The translations under genes were made by a program, and so were the position numbers. The notes beneath the pieces are model-generated. The model was not told where the DNA came from and made no database searches. It saw nothing but the letters and a program-made list of their open reading frames with translations. From Mastigias papua (lineage: Eukaryota; Cnidaria; Scyphozoa; Rhizostomeae; Mastigiidae), in NCBI GenBank assembly GCA_964019165.1, contig OZ025279.1:1858501-1922500 (forward strand): DNA of 64,000 nucleotides, given 5' to 3'. Shown here one piece after another: positions 52,412 through 63,427 of this stretch; positions within the stretch are counted from its first letter, which is position 1, and each line of letters opens with the position of its first letter.

Positions 52412-54796
52412 CTGTTAAAAAAGCAAAAATACACTGCGTAATCTTGTAGCGACTGAAAACTTTCGTTGATGCATAGAGCATTAATGCACACGCATTCAAG
52501 CGTACAACTACACAGCACAAGTAGAACTATCCCAAAGGGCTATCGTTTATCCAAGTCCACTTTCCCAAAGGACTGTCTTCAACCTCAACTGCTATTGTAA
52601 ATTTTTAGACAGGTGGCAAACATTAAAAGCGCAATCATTAGGATTCGAAAAGCAATATTTGTTATAAGTTCATTAGATACTGTGATCAAAGACCTGGGGT
52701 TCACCGTAAAATACCTATCTACCTTCTCTGTCTGTTAGATCACAATTATAACACCCACTTATAGAGAACTCCGCTTTACTGGAACTCCCAGTTACTGACA
52801 CTGATTTCGGATTCCCCTTAAGAGCCTCAGTAATCAAGATTACACTGTAGGTAATTGTTTATCACAAAGTAAGCACACGTCTACGGTCCAAATCATTGCG
52901 AAAAATACAGTTCCAGCCACTTACTATCTTTTTAAGCTTTGACACAGAAATTTAGTTTATAGTTATAAGCAAATTTATGGAATTTCATCAAACTTAGCTT
53001 AGCCATGTTCGTGAAGAAATCCTTAAATTATTCTCTAATTAAGAACACCTGTAAAATCCTTATAGCGGAGATAATGATGCGTTGACGTCGGTGTGCAGCG
53101 CCTTATTCGATAAAATCGAGGTACTCATCAACTTTCAATGGAACTCATAAATACTTAGGATTCATTATATACATATGTTGTATTTATTTATTTATTAAAT
53201 TGTTATATTCATTGCTGGTACTAATGATAGGTAATAAGCTGTTTTCAAAGATCATGAACTTGAACACACAGCGCCACTTGAAAGCTGTTTATCGATACAA
53301 GATACAACGCAGCGTGAATTCTTCGTAAACAATTGCATTGAAAGGTCTAAGCATGATGTTCAGAACGAATAACTACTCATTCTGTAAACAAATAGGATGA
53401 GGAACTGAGTATTTAAAATGACAATAAAACCAGACTGATATTCGCTTTCTCAATTATTATAACTTGTTTCTCGAATAATGCTGCTGTATTGTGGAGTAAT
53501 CTCAAAACAAGGGTTCTGCTGTAGCTAATAAAACTGTATTTTTGATTGTAAGCAGTCACCGTGAACCATTGGAAATAGTAACTGCAACTGAGACAGACAA
53601 AAGCGCAGCAAACACAACAATATATGTTATAAATGACAGAAACAAACGCAATAAAAAAGAAAGGCCTAGCAAGAAAATAGATGAATTGCACAGAACATAC
53701 CTAATGCTCACTGATTGTCGTGAACAGTGTCTGACCTCCTATGAATGCATTCCAACTGCAGATTATTCCAACTAAAATGTCGGAAGAAAATCTACAGAAT
53801 GCTATCCTTATAAAAACTATCTTCAAAGTTTCCATCAGCAAGGCTTGACAGATAAATTATAAAATGTTTATATAAAATCTGTAACTTGTACATACTTACA
53901 TCAAAAATATAAGACTGATTTCTCATAGATTAGATACTGCTTAATAAATTACCTTTACTTATGCGTTGTCCAAACGGTTGCAAGCTGTTGAATACAAAAG
54001 TAGCCTGTAGGTTTCTATGCCTTGAAAACTTTCACACATGCCAGAGAATTGAATATTAACTCCCATGCATCACAATTCTCAGAGAAGATATAGTCAGTTG
54101 ATGACTGAATGCTGGCACCATTTCTGGGAATACAAATTAGAATGTTCCTCTTTGATCTAATGTCATGCGTGTGGTTTTCTTATTAATCCTTTGTTGTATT
54201 GTAAATCTATCAAATTCCTCCTGCTATTCTGCAGTGAAAGAGAATATCGCACTATTTTTGGTGAAAGTACCTTTTGACATCTTTGGTTATATATGTTATT
54301 TTATTGTATTCATACCTGTAATATAATCAGCGAATGTCCTTTATGTAAGCACAAAGAAGTCTAAATTACCATAACAGCCATAAATTACCCTTGTTTTTTT
54401 GCACTAAAAGAAATTCTGAATCATACCATCTTATTTATATTCTATTACACCATTTTAAGAAGAGATAGGGTCTTTTTCAAGTGAAAGGCAAGGATTAGAA
54501 CGATTAGAAGAGAGCATTTCATTACAATGCCACTTACATTTCCTACAGATGCATGTTATCTCAAAATCAAAAGCAGGTTAAGACACAACGTTTACGAAAT
54601 TTCACGAGGTAAAGAAATTTCAACACAGATTCTCATTGGATTCAAAGAATACACGTGTGGTTGAAATGCCAGATATGTAAAGTCATTTATTGCGATGAAG
54701 AACTTTTGATTACTATCATCTATGATTCAGTATTATCAATAATCGAATTGCATATATCTAATAACTGCCATGCTGCATAAGTCAATTGGACAAACA
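52412..54796. other. Intergenic; possible PAN-like remnant at 53690-53775
   Basis: First exon(s) of the broken PAN gene would be expected here on the minus strand, but no signal-peptide exon is obvious. On the plus strand, LTDCREQCLTSYECIPTADY (about 53702-53770) resembles a PAN Cys-x3-Cys-x5-Cys core and is followed by a stop, so it could be a decayed exon. Nothing else recognised. Confidence 0.35.
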
Positions 54797-55104
54797 GGAT
54801 ACCAGGCAAAATTGTAACTTGTAACAACCATTTTCTTCCACACTGTTGACATCTTCTTCCCCTCTTCAGTAGATACCTCGCCACATACAACATAGTATCC
54901 GTGTGATTCATTTCGTTGTATGACGTAAATACACTGAACTTCTCTATCACATTCAGAAAATGCTTCATGCACTGGCCTTGCTTGGAATGATCCGTCTTGT
55001 TCGATGAGATTCCACGAATCTTTGACAAGCTGAAAATGCGAGCCACACAGCCCTCATACAACGATAGTCACTATAATTAAGTAAGATACTGTTCATGACT
55101 TCAT
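54797..55104 (-). pseudogene. Relic of lectin exon 1 (no lectin exon)
   Basis: The region IYVIQRNESHGYYVV and KMSTVWKKMVV match exon 1 closely, and the upstream CDREVQC matches the Cys pair. The ATG (55102-55104) is followed by AAG TCA TGA, so translation would stop after three codons, and a frameshift separates the FQLVK-equivalent from the Cys region. The donor has changed from CCAG|GT to CCTG|GT. No F-lectin exon lies between here and copy 6. Confidence 0.75.
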
Positions 55105-57697
55105 TTCACTGCAACTGGGCAATTCCTCTTACTTCGTCTCGCTCAACATACGACAAGGTCTTATGATTATGCAACTCTGCATTCCAGATAATGCTTGACG
55201 TTTTCACCTGTCTTCATGTACTTCACAGCATTAACTCATGGTCTGACTTTCATGATTTTTGAATTCTTCAGCTATCTAATGTTAAATCTCTTCGATCTGT
55301 CCAGAATTCATAATCATGATTTGTCGTATAGTTTTGATCACTCGCTTCAATCAAGAAATCTCTGCTTTTACTACACTGCCATCTACTGAGTGCATAGAGT
55401 TTAAGTTAGTAAATTCAATGCATTATACAGAACAATCAGTTGCGAAAGACACAGCCCTTTCAGTCACTTCTACTAGCACTACTCGCATCCTTGTTGTTAT
55501 CTATAGTTGGGACCTAAGCAATTCTCTCCTACTTCATATCTTTAGTGTCATAGCACAGTTGTAGTAAAGTTAGTTTTATCACTATACTGTCAAAGGAGTC
55601 CGTGTTTATCTTGTATCAAGACCAACCAATTTCTCTACGATAAGGAATATGTGATCGCTCTGAAACAATCAATGATTAAGAAATATCGAGTGTCTTTAGC
55701 TGTCTTTAGTATGACATTTAAAGTTATGCACGACAAATCCGAGGTGATGATACTGTATGCTCCTATTGATTTCTTTACAACAACTAGTGCAATGAAGCAG
55801 TCTTTGAATTCTCTACTACTGTAATTAACAATGCAGTCAAGGATGGAAATTCTGAAAGCCAGATAATTCAAGGTTGGCAGTAAGTGGAAGTGATTTCAAC
55901 TCAAAGAAGTTGAGTACAGTTCACATTGGAAGATCTTTTCCAAACCTAAATCCAAACCACAACAGCATTGCTAAGTTCAATTGCTAATAGTGATCTACAA
56001 GGCACTGCACAATTACAAAAAATGCTTTCATATGACTAGTGATGCTCACGCAAGATTGGCATTCTCATATGGAAATGCAAAGTAAAGCTATATTTCATTA
56101 CGATCTTTTTGCATGTGAATACACAATCTTCGATTTAGCGGAGAATTCTAAATGAACGTTCTGCAATACTTCTTCTTTTGTAACTGTTGAATGCAAAGTT
56201 TCATTGTTCCATTATCCCATTTTTTCTAGCTTCTAGGGAGCGGTCATTGTTTATGGCCAGGGCGGGGGCCGAAGAGAAAGTGCTATGTACTCTCAGAAAT
56301 ATCTTCCTCCACCATTTGTTTAAGTCAAATTTTCTTTACTCTACCAAAAGGCAACAGTAAAACAAGGCTGCATGATACTGCAGCAAACATTCTCTATTGA
56401 AGAAGATCAGCTTTTATTTATCTCCTAACAAATATATTTCGTTCATTCAAAACTGGAGCCCCATCAGTCATGTCAATCAATAATTTTGCAACACGCCAGG
56501 CATTCTTCTCCATTCCCCTCGCTTCCATTTCTTCAAGCTCTTTTCACTCAGTTTGCTTTATATTTGACATTCTAGACTAAAATGTGGTTCATTTTCCTAC
56601 AACACCTAGCGCAACTTTTTTTCAGTTACCCTACCACTTTGTCTTCGGCCACAACCCCGGTCATGTGATGATTGCTCTCCTATCTACTCGAAATTGAATA
56701 ATCTTTCCACGTTCCCTTAATTAAATCTATCCCTCGCAGCTTTTCCCTATTCTACAACATTGTTCTTTTCCTCCTATTGTGGGAATCATCCGCTTTGAGT
56801 GCTAGCCTTTATATGGAGGACAAATATAAAACATGGCATCTTTCATTTCAAACTAATATCGATTTTGAACTTGAATTGAAACTTATTTCTAATCAGAAAG
56901 GCAGGTGGCATTGGATTTTAGGGCAAAGCACTAAATATGTTCGAACTAAAATTTCATTTCGATTTATTGCAATTCCTGTCAATCAATCTCCCATCAGGCT
57001 ATTTTGATATAAAATTGAGCAGAATATTTTTTCCTTTTACTTTTGCGTATAAATATAAATAAAAAAGTCATTTTATACTGCAAAGATTCAGCAGTAATCA
57101 GCTAGCAATCCTTGGCAACCCAACGTTCAAAAGTCTTTGTTCCTCCCATTCACTGTTATCTTTCAGTCTCATACATACCTTGGCTATCGCACGGAAAAGT
57201 GGAAACACTCCATAGCATACTGACAGTACTCTTCCGTGCGACATTGGTCAGCGAATATGAAACATCGGATATCGACCAAAAGGTGTACCGGAGTATACAA
57301 AAAGGTGCGGATTATTCAGGTTCAAATTGTCAACATCAATAACTTCGTGTCTATAGTCTGGCATCTTCAATGACAACAAAACACAAATCTTACTTGTCCT
57401 AGACAGCATTGCTACCATGTTGGACCAGCCTCACAAAACATCGACTCTGCCATTATCTATGTCCAAACTCAAGTCAAATTAAGCATCACAGCAGCTTTAT
57501 TGCTAGCCAATTTATGATCATTTCTCAATAAAGCTATGTAGCTAAAATCAACACCACCTTCATATGTCTTTCCATTACAAATAAAGCAACAATGACAAAC
57601 TTACAATGGAACGTCACGTTACAAATTCCTCAAGATCGTATCATGCAGATCCCCTGAGCCACCTGCCTTGCAGTGCAGTGCCAATATTAAACTTTCA
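55105..57697. other. Spacer of the mixed lectin/fibrinogen-like unit, copy B
   Basis: Collinear with 48471-50370. After AATATTAAACTTTCACA (57697) the match breaks off and resumes at TACTGGAGATAACTTATC (61395), so about 3.7 kb was inserted here. The 76-codon frame at 56777-57007 is the counterpart of 49536-49766. No gene. Confidence 0.55.
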
Positions 57698-57738
57698 CAG
57701 ATTCAGATTTTCAGATTTTCATTTCTAACAATAGACTA

Positions 57739-58015
57739 CAATCAATGCCAAAAGTCTTGGAACACTTACTGTATTTTTTGATCTGGCTGGTGAGCGTTCC
57801 CCTCTCCCCTTGAAAACAATGTTGATTTATACAGGTTTTATACACAGTAAGTAAGTCAAATTGCTTTCACACAACTGTCAGCTAACCCAACCGTCAATTC
57901 AACATTGTTCTGGGGGGTAGGGGGGGCGTAATCCGTTGTGCTTCACCGGAATCTCATAATTGTCACATAAAATGCTGCGGTCAAAGGGTGTTCCAAGGAC
58001 TTTTGGCAGTGATTG
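57739..58015. mobile_element. 277-bp MITE, left copy
   Basis: By eye identical over 277 bases to the copy at 60814-61090 and in the same orientation. Terminal inverted repeats of about 27 bases (CAATCAATGCCAAAAGTC and TTTTGGCAGTGATTG), with inner inverted blocks ACAATGTTGA and TCAACATTGT. No coding capacity. Confidence 0.85.
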
Positions 58016-59248
58016 TCTGAGACAGATACTGCCCATGCAATAGTATGACAATAAAATATATATGTATCATAGGGTTTTCCAAGGTCCTGATTTCAATGGA
58101 AATATTTCCAAATCGATATCTCTATTGGTTTTGGCAGGAGCCATGGTGGGGTACGTGAAAAGGTAGCATTTTCACTGTGAGAGACAAACTATAAATGTTG
58201 TAACAGAACATCACATTCTATGTCAAATTTTCTGGTGTGGATTGAAGATTAGGTTGTATGCTATAAAAACAGAACACTGCTACTGGAATGCCATTCCGTG
58301 CACTTCGCTGCACCAGAAACGAACTACAGCAAAGACGTCGAATCTTCGAGCGACACACCACTTTTTACCCCTGCAGAAGCACCCATTTTTTTTGGTAAAA
58401 GCCTCTGTTATACAAGATTGTGAGATTGAAATGATGCAGGTACGATGGGGCTTCTTCTATGTCAACTAGCAGTTCTAGCAACAGGAGCAGAAAATGCCTC
58501 CCCATGCGGTCATTGTGTCGCATAGATGTTGTTGCAATAGTGGACATAGGCACGTCACTTTTGTAAACACTATTGTTCCTCCGTAGCGTTGACAAGCTAC
58601 GGTGTCATTGTAATGGTAGCGAAAGTGCAATTTGGCCACGGTTTACCATTTCTATTTTCCCTTCTATCCTTTACTGGTAGTAGGTACCCAAGAACAGACA
58701 ATGCTAAAAGTGGTACATCGATATGTACCTTCATGAGATGACGCGAAAATACATGTCTATTACTCGTACCTTAGTGAAATCTGGGAAATAGCCACGGTTT
58801 ACCATTTTACGCAGATAAACATGAATAGGATCAAAGTCAGATTTCAAAAAAATGGTAAACCGTGCAGTTTTTCTCGTTTTTCTCAGAAAATCTTGAGCAG
58901 ATTTATTCACAAATATAGACAGCTGTAATTTGTGTTCATGTACCACTTTTTCCAAACTTGCAGCAATATCGAAGAATTCCTTCGTATTTTATACGGAAAA
59001 CTAGAATGGTAAACCGTGATGGTAAACCGTTGGAATATACCATTGGAGACGGAATCCAATTCAATGCGACTTTGGGCTGAATTGAGTTTAAGTCAAAGGG
59101 CGACTGGTATTCATTGAGGACACCTTGTTGAGGACACCTTGGGAGACCATAGACAAGGGAAAATTCGCTGTAATACTGCATAATTCATGTGGTTTAAATA
59201 CTAATGAACAAGCTGTAAGATATAATATTGCAAGTAATTTGAATGAAT
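58016..59248. repeat. Interior of the composite: ACGGTTTACCAT repeats in both orientations
   Basis: ACGGTTTACCATT at 58638 and 58794; the complement AATGGTAAACCGT at 58851, 59005 and, shortened, 59021. Such paired direct and inverted subterminal repeats are typical transposase-binding sites in some Tc1-like elements. The true ends of the Tc1 unit were not found. No gene here. Confidence 0.45.
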
Positions 59249-60328
59249 TCAGTATTTAGTTCTATATCCACCAGACTTTACAATTCTCTGTAGACGAAGG
59301 GTCATTGTCTCTATAGTGCGGTCAATAACAGATGCATCATACTGGAGAAGTGTACTCAAGACCCTTTCTTTAAATGATTCAAAATCCTCCCTGATAATTT
59401 TTCGCTTCAATGCAACCTCCCTAAGACTACGCTTAATATTATGAAAAATATTTTCTATGGGATTTAGGTCTGGTGATCTAGCTGGTATGTCTACAAGTTC
59501 AGCACCAATTTCCTGCAAGGCATCTTTCGCTACCATACTTCTTTGGCTTGGGTCGTTATCCATAACAAGCAGTAATTTCTCCTTGCGTTTTAGCACTGCA
59601 CAATCCATTAAGACCTTTTGTAGAGTTCCTTGCACAAATTTGGCAAACCACGGTCCGTTCATCTTCTCATATTCTTCAGCAAGAACCACTCCTGTTGAAT
59701 GTGAGATGCCCACCAAAAGATGCAACGAACGTCCCCCTGGTAAATTTTTCGATCCTTTGCTCGTATATTTCAGCCCTTCATTGCTTTTCCTCCAGACTTT
59801 TCCACCAGCACATAACGCATCTTCATATGGCTTTTGATTGTGCCTAAAAGAGACACCGGCCAAATACAGAAGAACCTCGCCTGTCCAAAAGTGTGTGTTA
59901 TAGTTTTTCAGAGCTGTTTTTGCATACCGCACTCTGCGTTTCCTGTCATCTGATGAAAGTATACCTTTTCTTCTGGATCTCAAAAAATGATACCCAGCAT
60001 CATTTAATGTACGTATAAGAGTTCTGTAGCTGATGCTTGTGATTTCACACTCTTTTGCGACGTCAACGATTCTGACGTTCGGGTTCTCATCTCTCATTTT
60101 GCGGAAAGTTCGACTAAATCTGCCCTTGACTTTCTTCGTCATCAATGTTGGTCGACCCGTTCTCTTCTTCGTACTTTGGCTAGAAAAGCCCTCCCGGCAT
60201 ATCCTCACAGCACTTGATGGTGAGATACCACAGCGTCGAGCAATCTCCCTGTACGACAAGGAGGACTCTCGTCGAAGGTAGCAGATATACGCTCTGGTTT
60301 TGGCACTAATTCTTACGTGAAATACCAT
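59249..60328 (-). CDS. Tc1/mariner-type transposase (probably inactive)
   Basis: About 359 residues from MVFHVRISAK (60328); an in-frame ATG 36 codons upstream adds a segment unlike transposases. Order of parts: helix-turn-helix (SYREIARRCGISPSS), GRP hook (RTGRPTLMTKK), second helix-turn-helix (ITSISYRTLIRTLNDAGY), then the DDE core. The second and third catalytic positions are present: Asp in VMDNDPSQ, and Glu in SPDLNPIENIF 34 residues later (DD34E spacing). The first is not: the site reads FWTGEVLLYLAGVSF, where relatives have Asp as TDE and/or YLDG. The frame is full length without a stop, so decay is recent or the protein is retained for DNA binding. The product would act in the nucleus on its own termini. 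Confidence 0.85.
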   Translation of the reverse strand: MVFHVRISAKTRAYICYLRRESSLSYREIARRCGISPSSAVRICREGFSSQSTKKRTGRPTLMTKKVKGRFSRTFRKMRDENPNVRIVDVAKECEITSISYRTLIRTLNDAGYHFLRSRRKGILSSDDRKRRVRYAKTALKNYNTHFWTGEVLLYLAGVSFRHNQKPYEDALCAGGKVWRKSNEGLKYTSKGSKNLPGGRSLHLLVGISHSTGVVLAEEYEKMNGPWFAKFVQGTLQKVLMDCAVLKRKEKLLLVMDNDPSQRSMVAKDALQEIGAELVDIPARSPDLNPIENIFHNIKRSLREVALKRKIIREDFESFKERVLSTLLQYDASVIDRTIETMTLRLQRIVKSGGYRTKY

Positions 60329-60813
60329 TTTGTCTAAGTTATTCTGATGCGTGGCGTAGATGAGTATTAGATATATGACACCTTTCCTTAGATTCCCCTT
60401 TTTACCACTTAGACTTTTCCATTCGCCATATTGCACGGACAGGAAATTAGTGGGTTTGAATAGAAACTGTATGCCATATGAGTAAAATTTGTCATGTATT
60501 GAAGAGTTTCCTGCTGCCAGTATGTGTTTACTACGTATTAATCACTTGTTTTTATTGCACGAGTTTTCGATACTGACAAGAACGGGGACAAAGAAAGACA
60601 ATTATTTGTGACTAAGAGACAACTGTGACTATAAGAATAATACACCTAAATTAGCAACTCATGAGGCAGAATTCTATGAACCCCTTTAATTCTACACCTT
60701 CCCCCCAATATATGTAATTTTAGATGGCACCATTGAACTCAGCACTATGGAAAACCCCTACCCCCCACCAACTATTTCCTGTACACCTCAACGTTTTACA
60801 GATTTTCCTCAGA

Positions 60814-61090
60814 CAATCAATGCCAAAAGTCTTGGAACACTTACTGTATTTTTTGATCTGGCTGGTGAGCGTTCCCCTCTCCCCTTGAAAACAATGTTGA
60901 TTTATACAGGTTTTATACACAGTAAGTAAGTCAAATTGCTTTCACACAACTGTCAGCTAACCCAACCGTCAATTCAACATTGTTCTGGGGGGTAGGGGGG
61001 GCGTAATCCGTTGTGCTTCACCGGAATCTCATAATTGTCACATAAAATGCTGCGGTCAAAGGGTGTTCCAAGGACTTTTGGCAGTGATTG
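60814..61090. mobile_element. 277-bp MITE, right copy
   Basis: Matches the left copy base for base as far as I can see. Flanks differ: CTCAGA on the inner side, TACGTA on the outer side. Confidence 0.85.
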
Positions 61091-61509
61091 TACGTACAAT
61101 TTACATCGCATAGGTAACAACAGCTATTGAAGAATAACAAAATGTAAACGTAACATGGTTAGAGCTAAAATTGTCTAACAAACAAGAATGAGTATAACAA
61201 ATAAATACTGACCAACCAAACAAAATAAAGCAAAAGTAAATAAAACAAAATGCTCTAGATCTACTCTTCTATGATTAACTGCGATCTAAGTTATTAAGGT
61301 ATTAAAGATCACGTTTTTCATTCTGCGAATAGCTATTTTTAGGCACTTAGTTATAAACTGAAATATATGTTGATCGCAAATTTGGTCATTTTGCGATACT
61401 GGAGATAACTTATCAAATCCTTCTAAAATGTTAGCTAAACTCACATAATAACATTTTTTGCTTGAGATAGGGAGGCATGGTACTTGTCCATCTGACAAAC
61501 GGTACGCAA
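61091..61509. other. Right flank of the composite and junction with the duplicated spacer
   Basis: 61093-61394 has no counterpart in the first spacer copy and no recognisable content; 61395-61509 resumes the match with 50380-50491. So the inserted block is about 300 bases longer than the MITE-bounded unit on this side and about 40 on the other. Confidence 0.5.
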
Positions 61510-63427
61510 TCACTGAATGACAATGTATGCCATAGCAGAAGTCGTTTCCCTTGGTTTGAAGCCTATATAACCTGCACTGACTTCACTTGATATGTCAAGT
61601 AATCCAATCCCAATGAAAGAATCAGGTGATGTGCAATCTCTTTGATTATTAGCCATAAACCCAATCCGAACATAAATTTCACCGCGTGATCTCAAATTGA
61701 ATCCTTCAAGGTTACAGTTCCGTTGCATACGTGGATAACCCATCATAGCTTTCCATTTATTGGCACCAGCCGCTGTTTTTGTTTGTGGCCATGATGCAAA
61801 AGCGTTTCTCAGTGATGAGTCTGTTATATTGGGTAATAGAAGCCAGTTTATGGCTCCCGTGGAGGATGGCTTCATTCCAATGCAAATGGAATTGAAACTG
61901 GTCGAGTTGAATACAGGGTATTTTGCGTCGACATCAGGTAACATGGACGGAGATAAATGATTGTATTGCTCACTGTTAGTCCAGTACACCGATGTGGAAT
62001 GAAATTTGAGCTGTAACGTAAAAAAGTAACTGTGTTGAATGAAAGGTTAAATGACTATGTTAAATACACTAAGAATTGCAATCATAGGCAATTGAAGCCC
62101 AAAAACAAGTAAAGTTTGGACCCATTTACGATTTCGTACATTGTAGAGCGCCTGTTAGAGGGTGCACTTGTCCTGGCCCATTGGCATAGTGAGGTTCGAT
62201 GGCTAGCTTGTTTCCTCGCAGCCTCTATCTGCCCAGTGTTACCATCAGGCACCCCTTGATGCATGACGAGCGAGGGAGCATCCAAACTGTGACACGGGGT
62301 ACGTCTTGAACCATAAATCTTCACCACAGCAAATGAGTGCTCTACCCACTCGGCCACTCAACCATAGCCAAACATAGTTATATGGCAAGCACGGCGTCGG
62401 TAGGGAGGCCGGGGGGGGGTTAGCTCCCACTTTTTACAGCCAGTGACTTTTCTAGCCTTGATCAAGCAATTTATTGCTTGTAACCCCCTACTCTTTATGT
62501 ATAGCCCCCTACTTTGTATTTGGCAGCACCGTGCCTTTATGTACATACATATGCTGCAAATACTAAGTTGGGAATATAGACGAATCATTTGAAAGGCGAA
62601 GAAATGTCTCTCTCTTATGTCACCGTTCTTATCTTAAAGCTCATCCTCAAGCAGCATTTTCCTACAACTAGGGCTACAAAATTGCAAACAGATACATTAA
62701 TCTAAAGTACCTGAAGCTTCAAATATGGCTTGTGACCATTCAAAATTAGTTAATGATTTGCCATGTGAGATTTTTCTCCAAAAATTCGTTCTAGGTCCCC
62801 TCTCACATGGGGGACTGTCATTGCTTAATGGGAGTACAAGCTGAGATTTTTCCAACTAAGAAAACAGATGTAAGGTTTATTAACAACTGTAACAGCGGCT
62901 GAGAGAAGAGAAACATCAAATGCAATGTCATGAACAACAAAAAGACGCAAATATGACAGAGCAAGAAGTAGAAAAAGACTTGCAAACAGCCTACTGAATC
63001 TCCATTCACTTTCATGGCTAGTGTCCAGCCTCCTGAGCCGCATCCAAAATCTTCCATCATGCAGTAATGGCTGCCACTTGTCAATGTATAAACTCCATTT
63101 TGTCTGTGACCTTGTTTGTAGTAGTCATGACAGCTTTCTGCATGTAGATAATAAGTCAAAGTTAAATATGTTCTACATAGGACCAAGCCAATAGACAAAT
63201 GAATTTGAATAGGAGGAAGAGCACAAAAAACACCTACTTCAAAGAGGGAACAGACAAAAAGGAAGGCAATGAACAAATGAAATTAGATGCATACCGTAGC
63301 ATTGGATATATTCACTATATTTATAACCATCATGGCATTGAAAGCATTGGTATCCTGGGCAGTTGCATGTATCCATACAATATTCAGTAGGCGAACAAGG
63401 TCGAAATGCTTCACAAAAGGATCCAAT
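61510..63427 (-). CDS. PAN-EGF-fibrinogen-like secreted protein, 3' exons (5' end beyond window)
   Basis: Three exons: 63295-63427 (EGF-like, Cys-rich: CEAFRPCSPTEYCMDTCNCP, 44 codons, phase 0 to 1), 62995-63137 (CHDYYKQG, NGVYTLTSGSHYC, GCGSGGWTLAMKVNGD) and 61510-62010 (YWTN, ICIGMK, NAFASWPQTKTAAGANKW, NCNLEGFNLR, VRIGFMAN, TSPDSFIGIG, ending AYIVIQ). Splice sites TTTTAG|A, G|GTATGC, ATGCAG|AA, TCA|GTAGGC, TTACAG|C fit the phases. The architecture matches the anthozoan fibrinogen-like skeletal-matrix type; the PAN exon expected before it (phase 0 end, as at 52105) must lie past 64000. Extracellular, carbohydrate- or matrix-binding by family inference. No break seen. Confidence 0.8.
62090..62368 (-). 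repeat. tRNA-derived SINE in the last intron of the fibrinogen-like gene
   Basis: Minus strand starts GGTTGAGTGGCCGAGTGGGT, then AGAGCACTC, a tRNA-Ser/Leu-like A box, followed by GGTTCAAGAC as B box about 40 bases on. The body holds GGTGCCTGATGGTAACACTG. The open frames through it are the usual chance frames of this kind of repeat. No target duplication resolved. Confidence 0.6.

Larger units (their letters stand above)
57739..61090. mobile_element. Composite transposon-like unit: two identical MITEs around a Tc1-type gene
   Basis: The outer ends are CAATCAATGCC (57739) and GGCAGTGATTG (61090), with TA immediately outside both (57737-57738, 61091-61092). The inner ends of the two 277-bp elements lack TA and instead read GATTG-TCTGAG and CTCAGA-CAATC, mirror images of each other. 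The arrangement fits mobilisation of the whole 3.35 kb as one unit, or insertion of one element into another. The paralogous spacer (50370) is empty. Confidence 0.6.

Noticed and set aside
62082..62430. Minus-strand frames reading GRALICCGEDLWFK and MYEIVNGSK
   Set aside because: Chance frames through a tRNA-derived SINE located in an intron.
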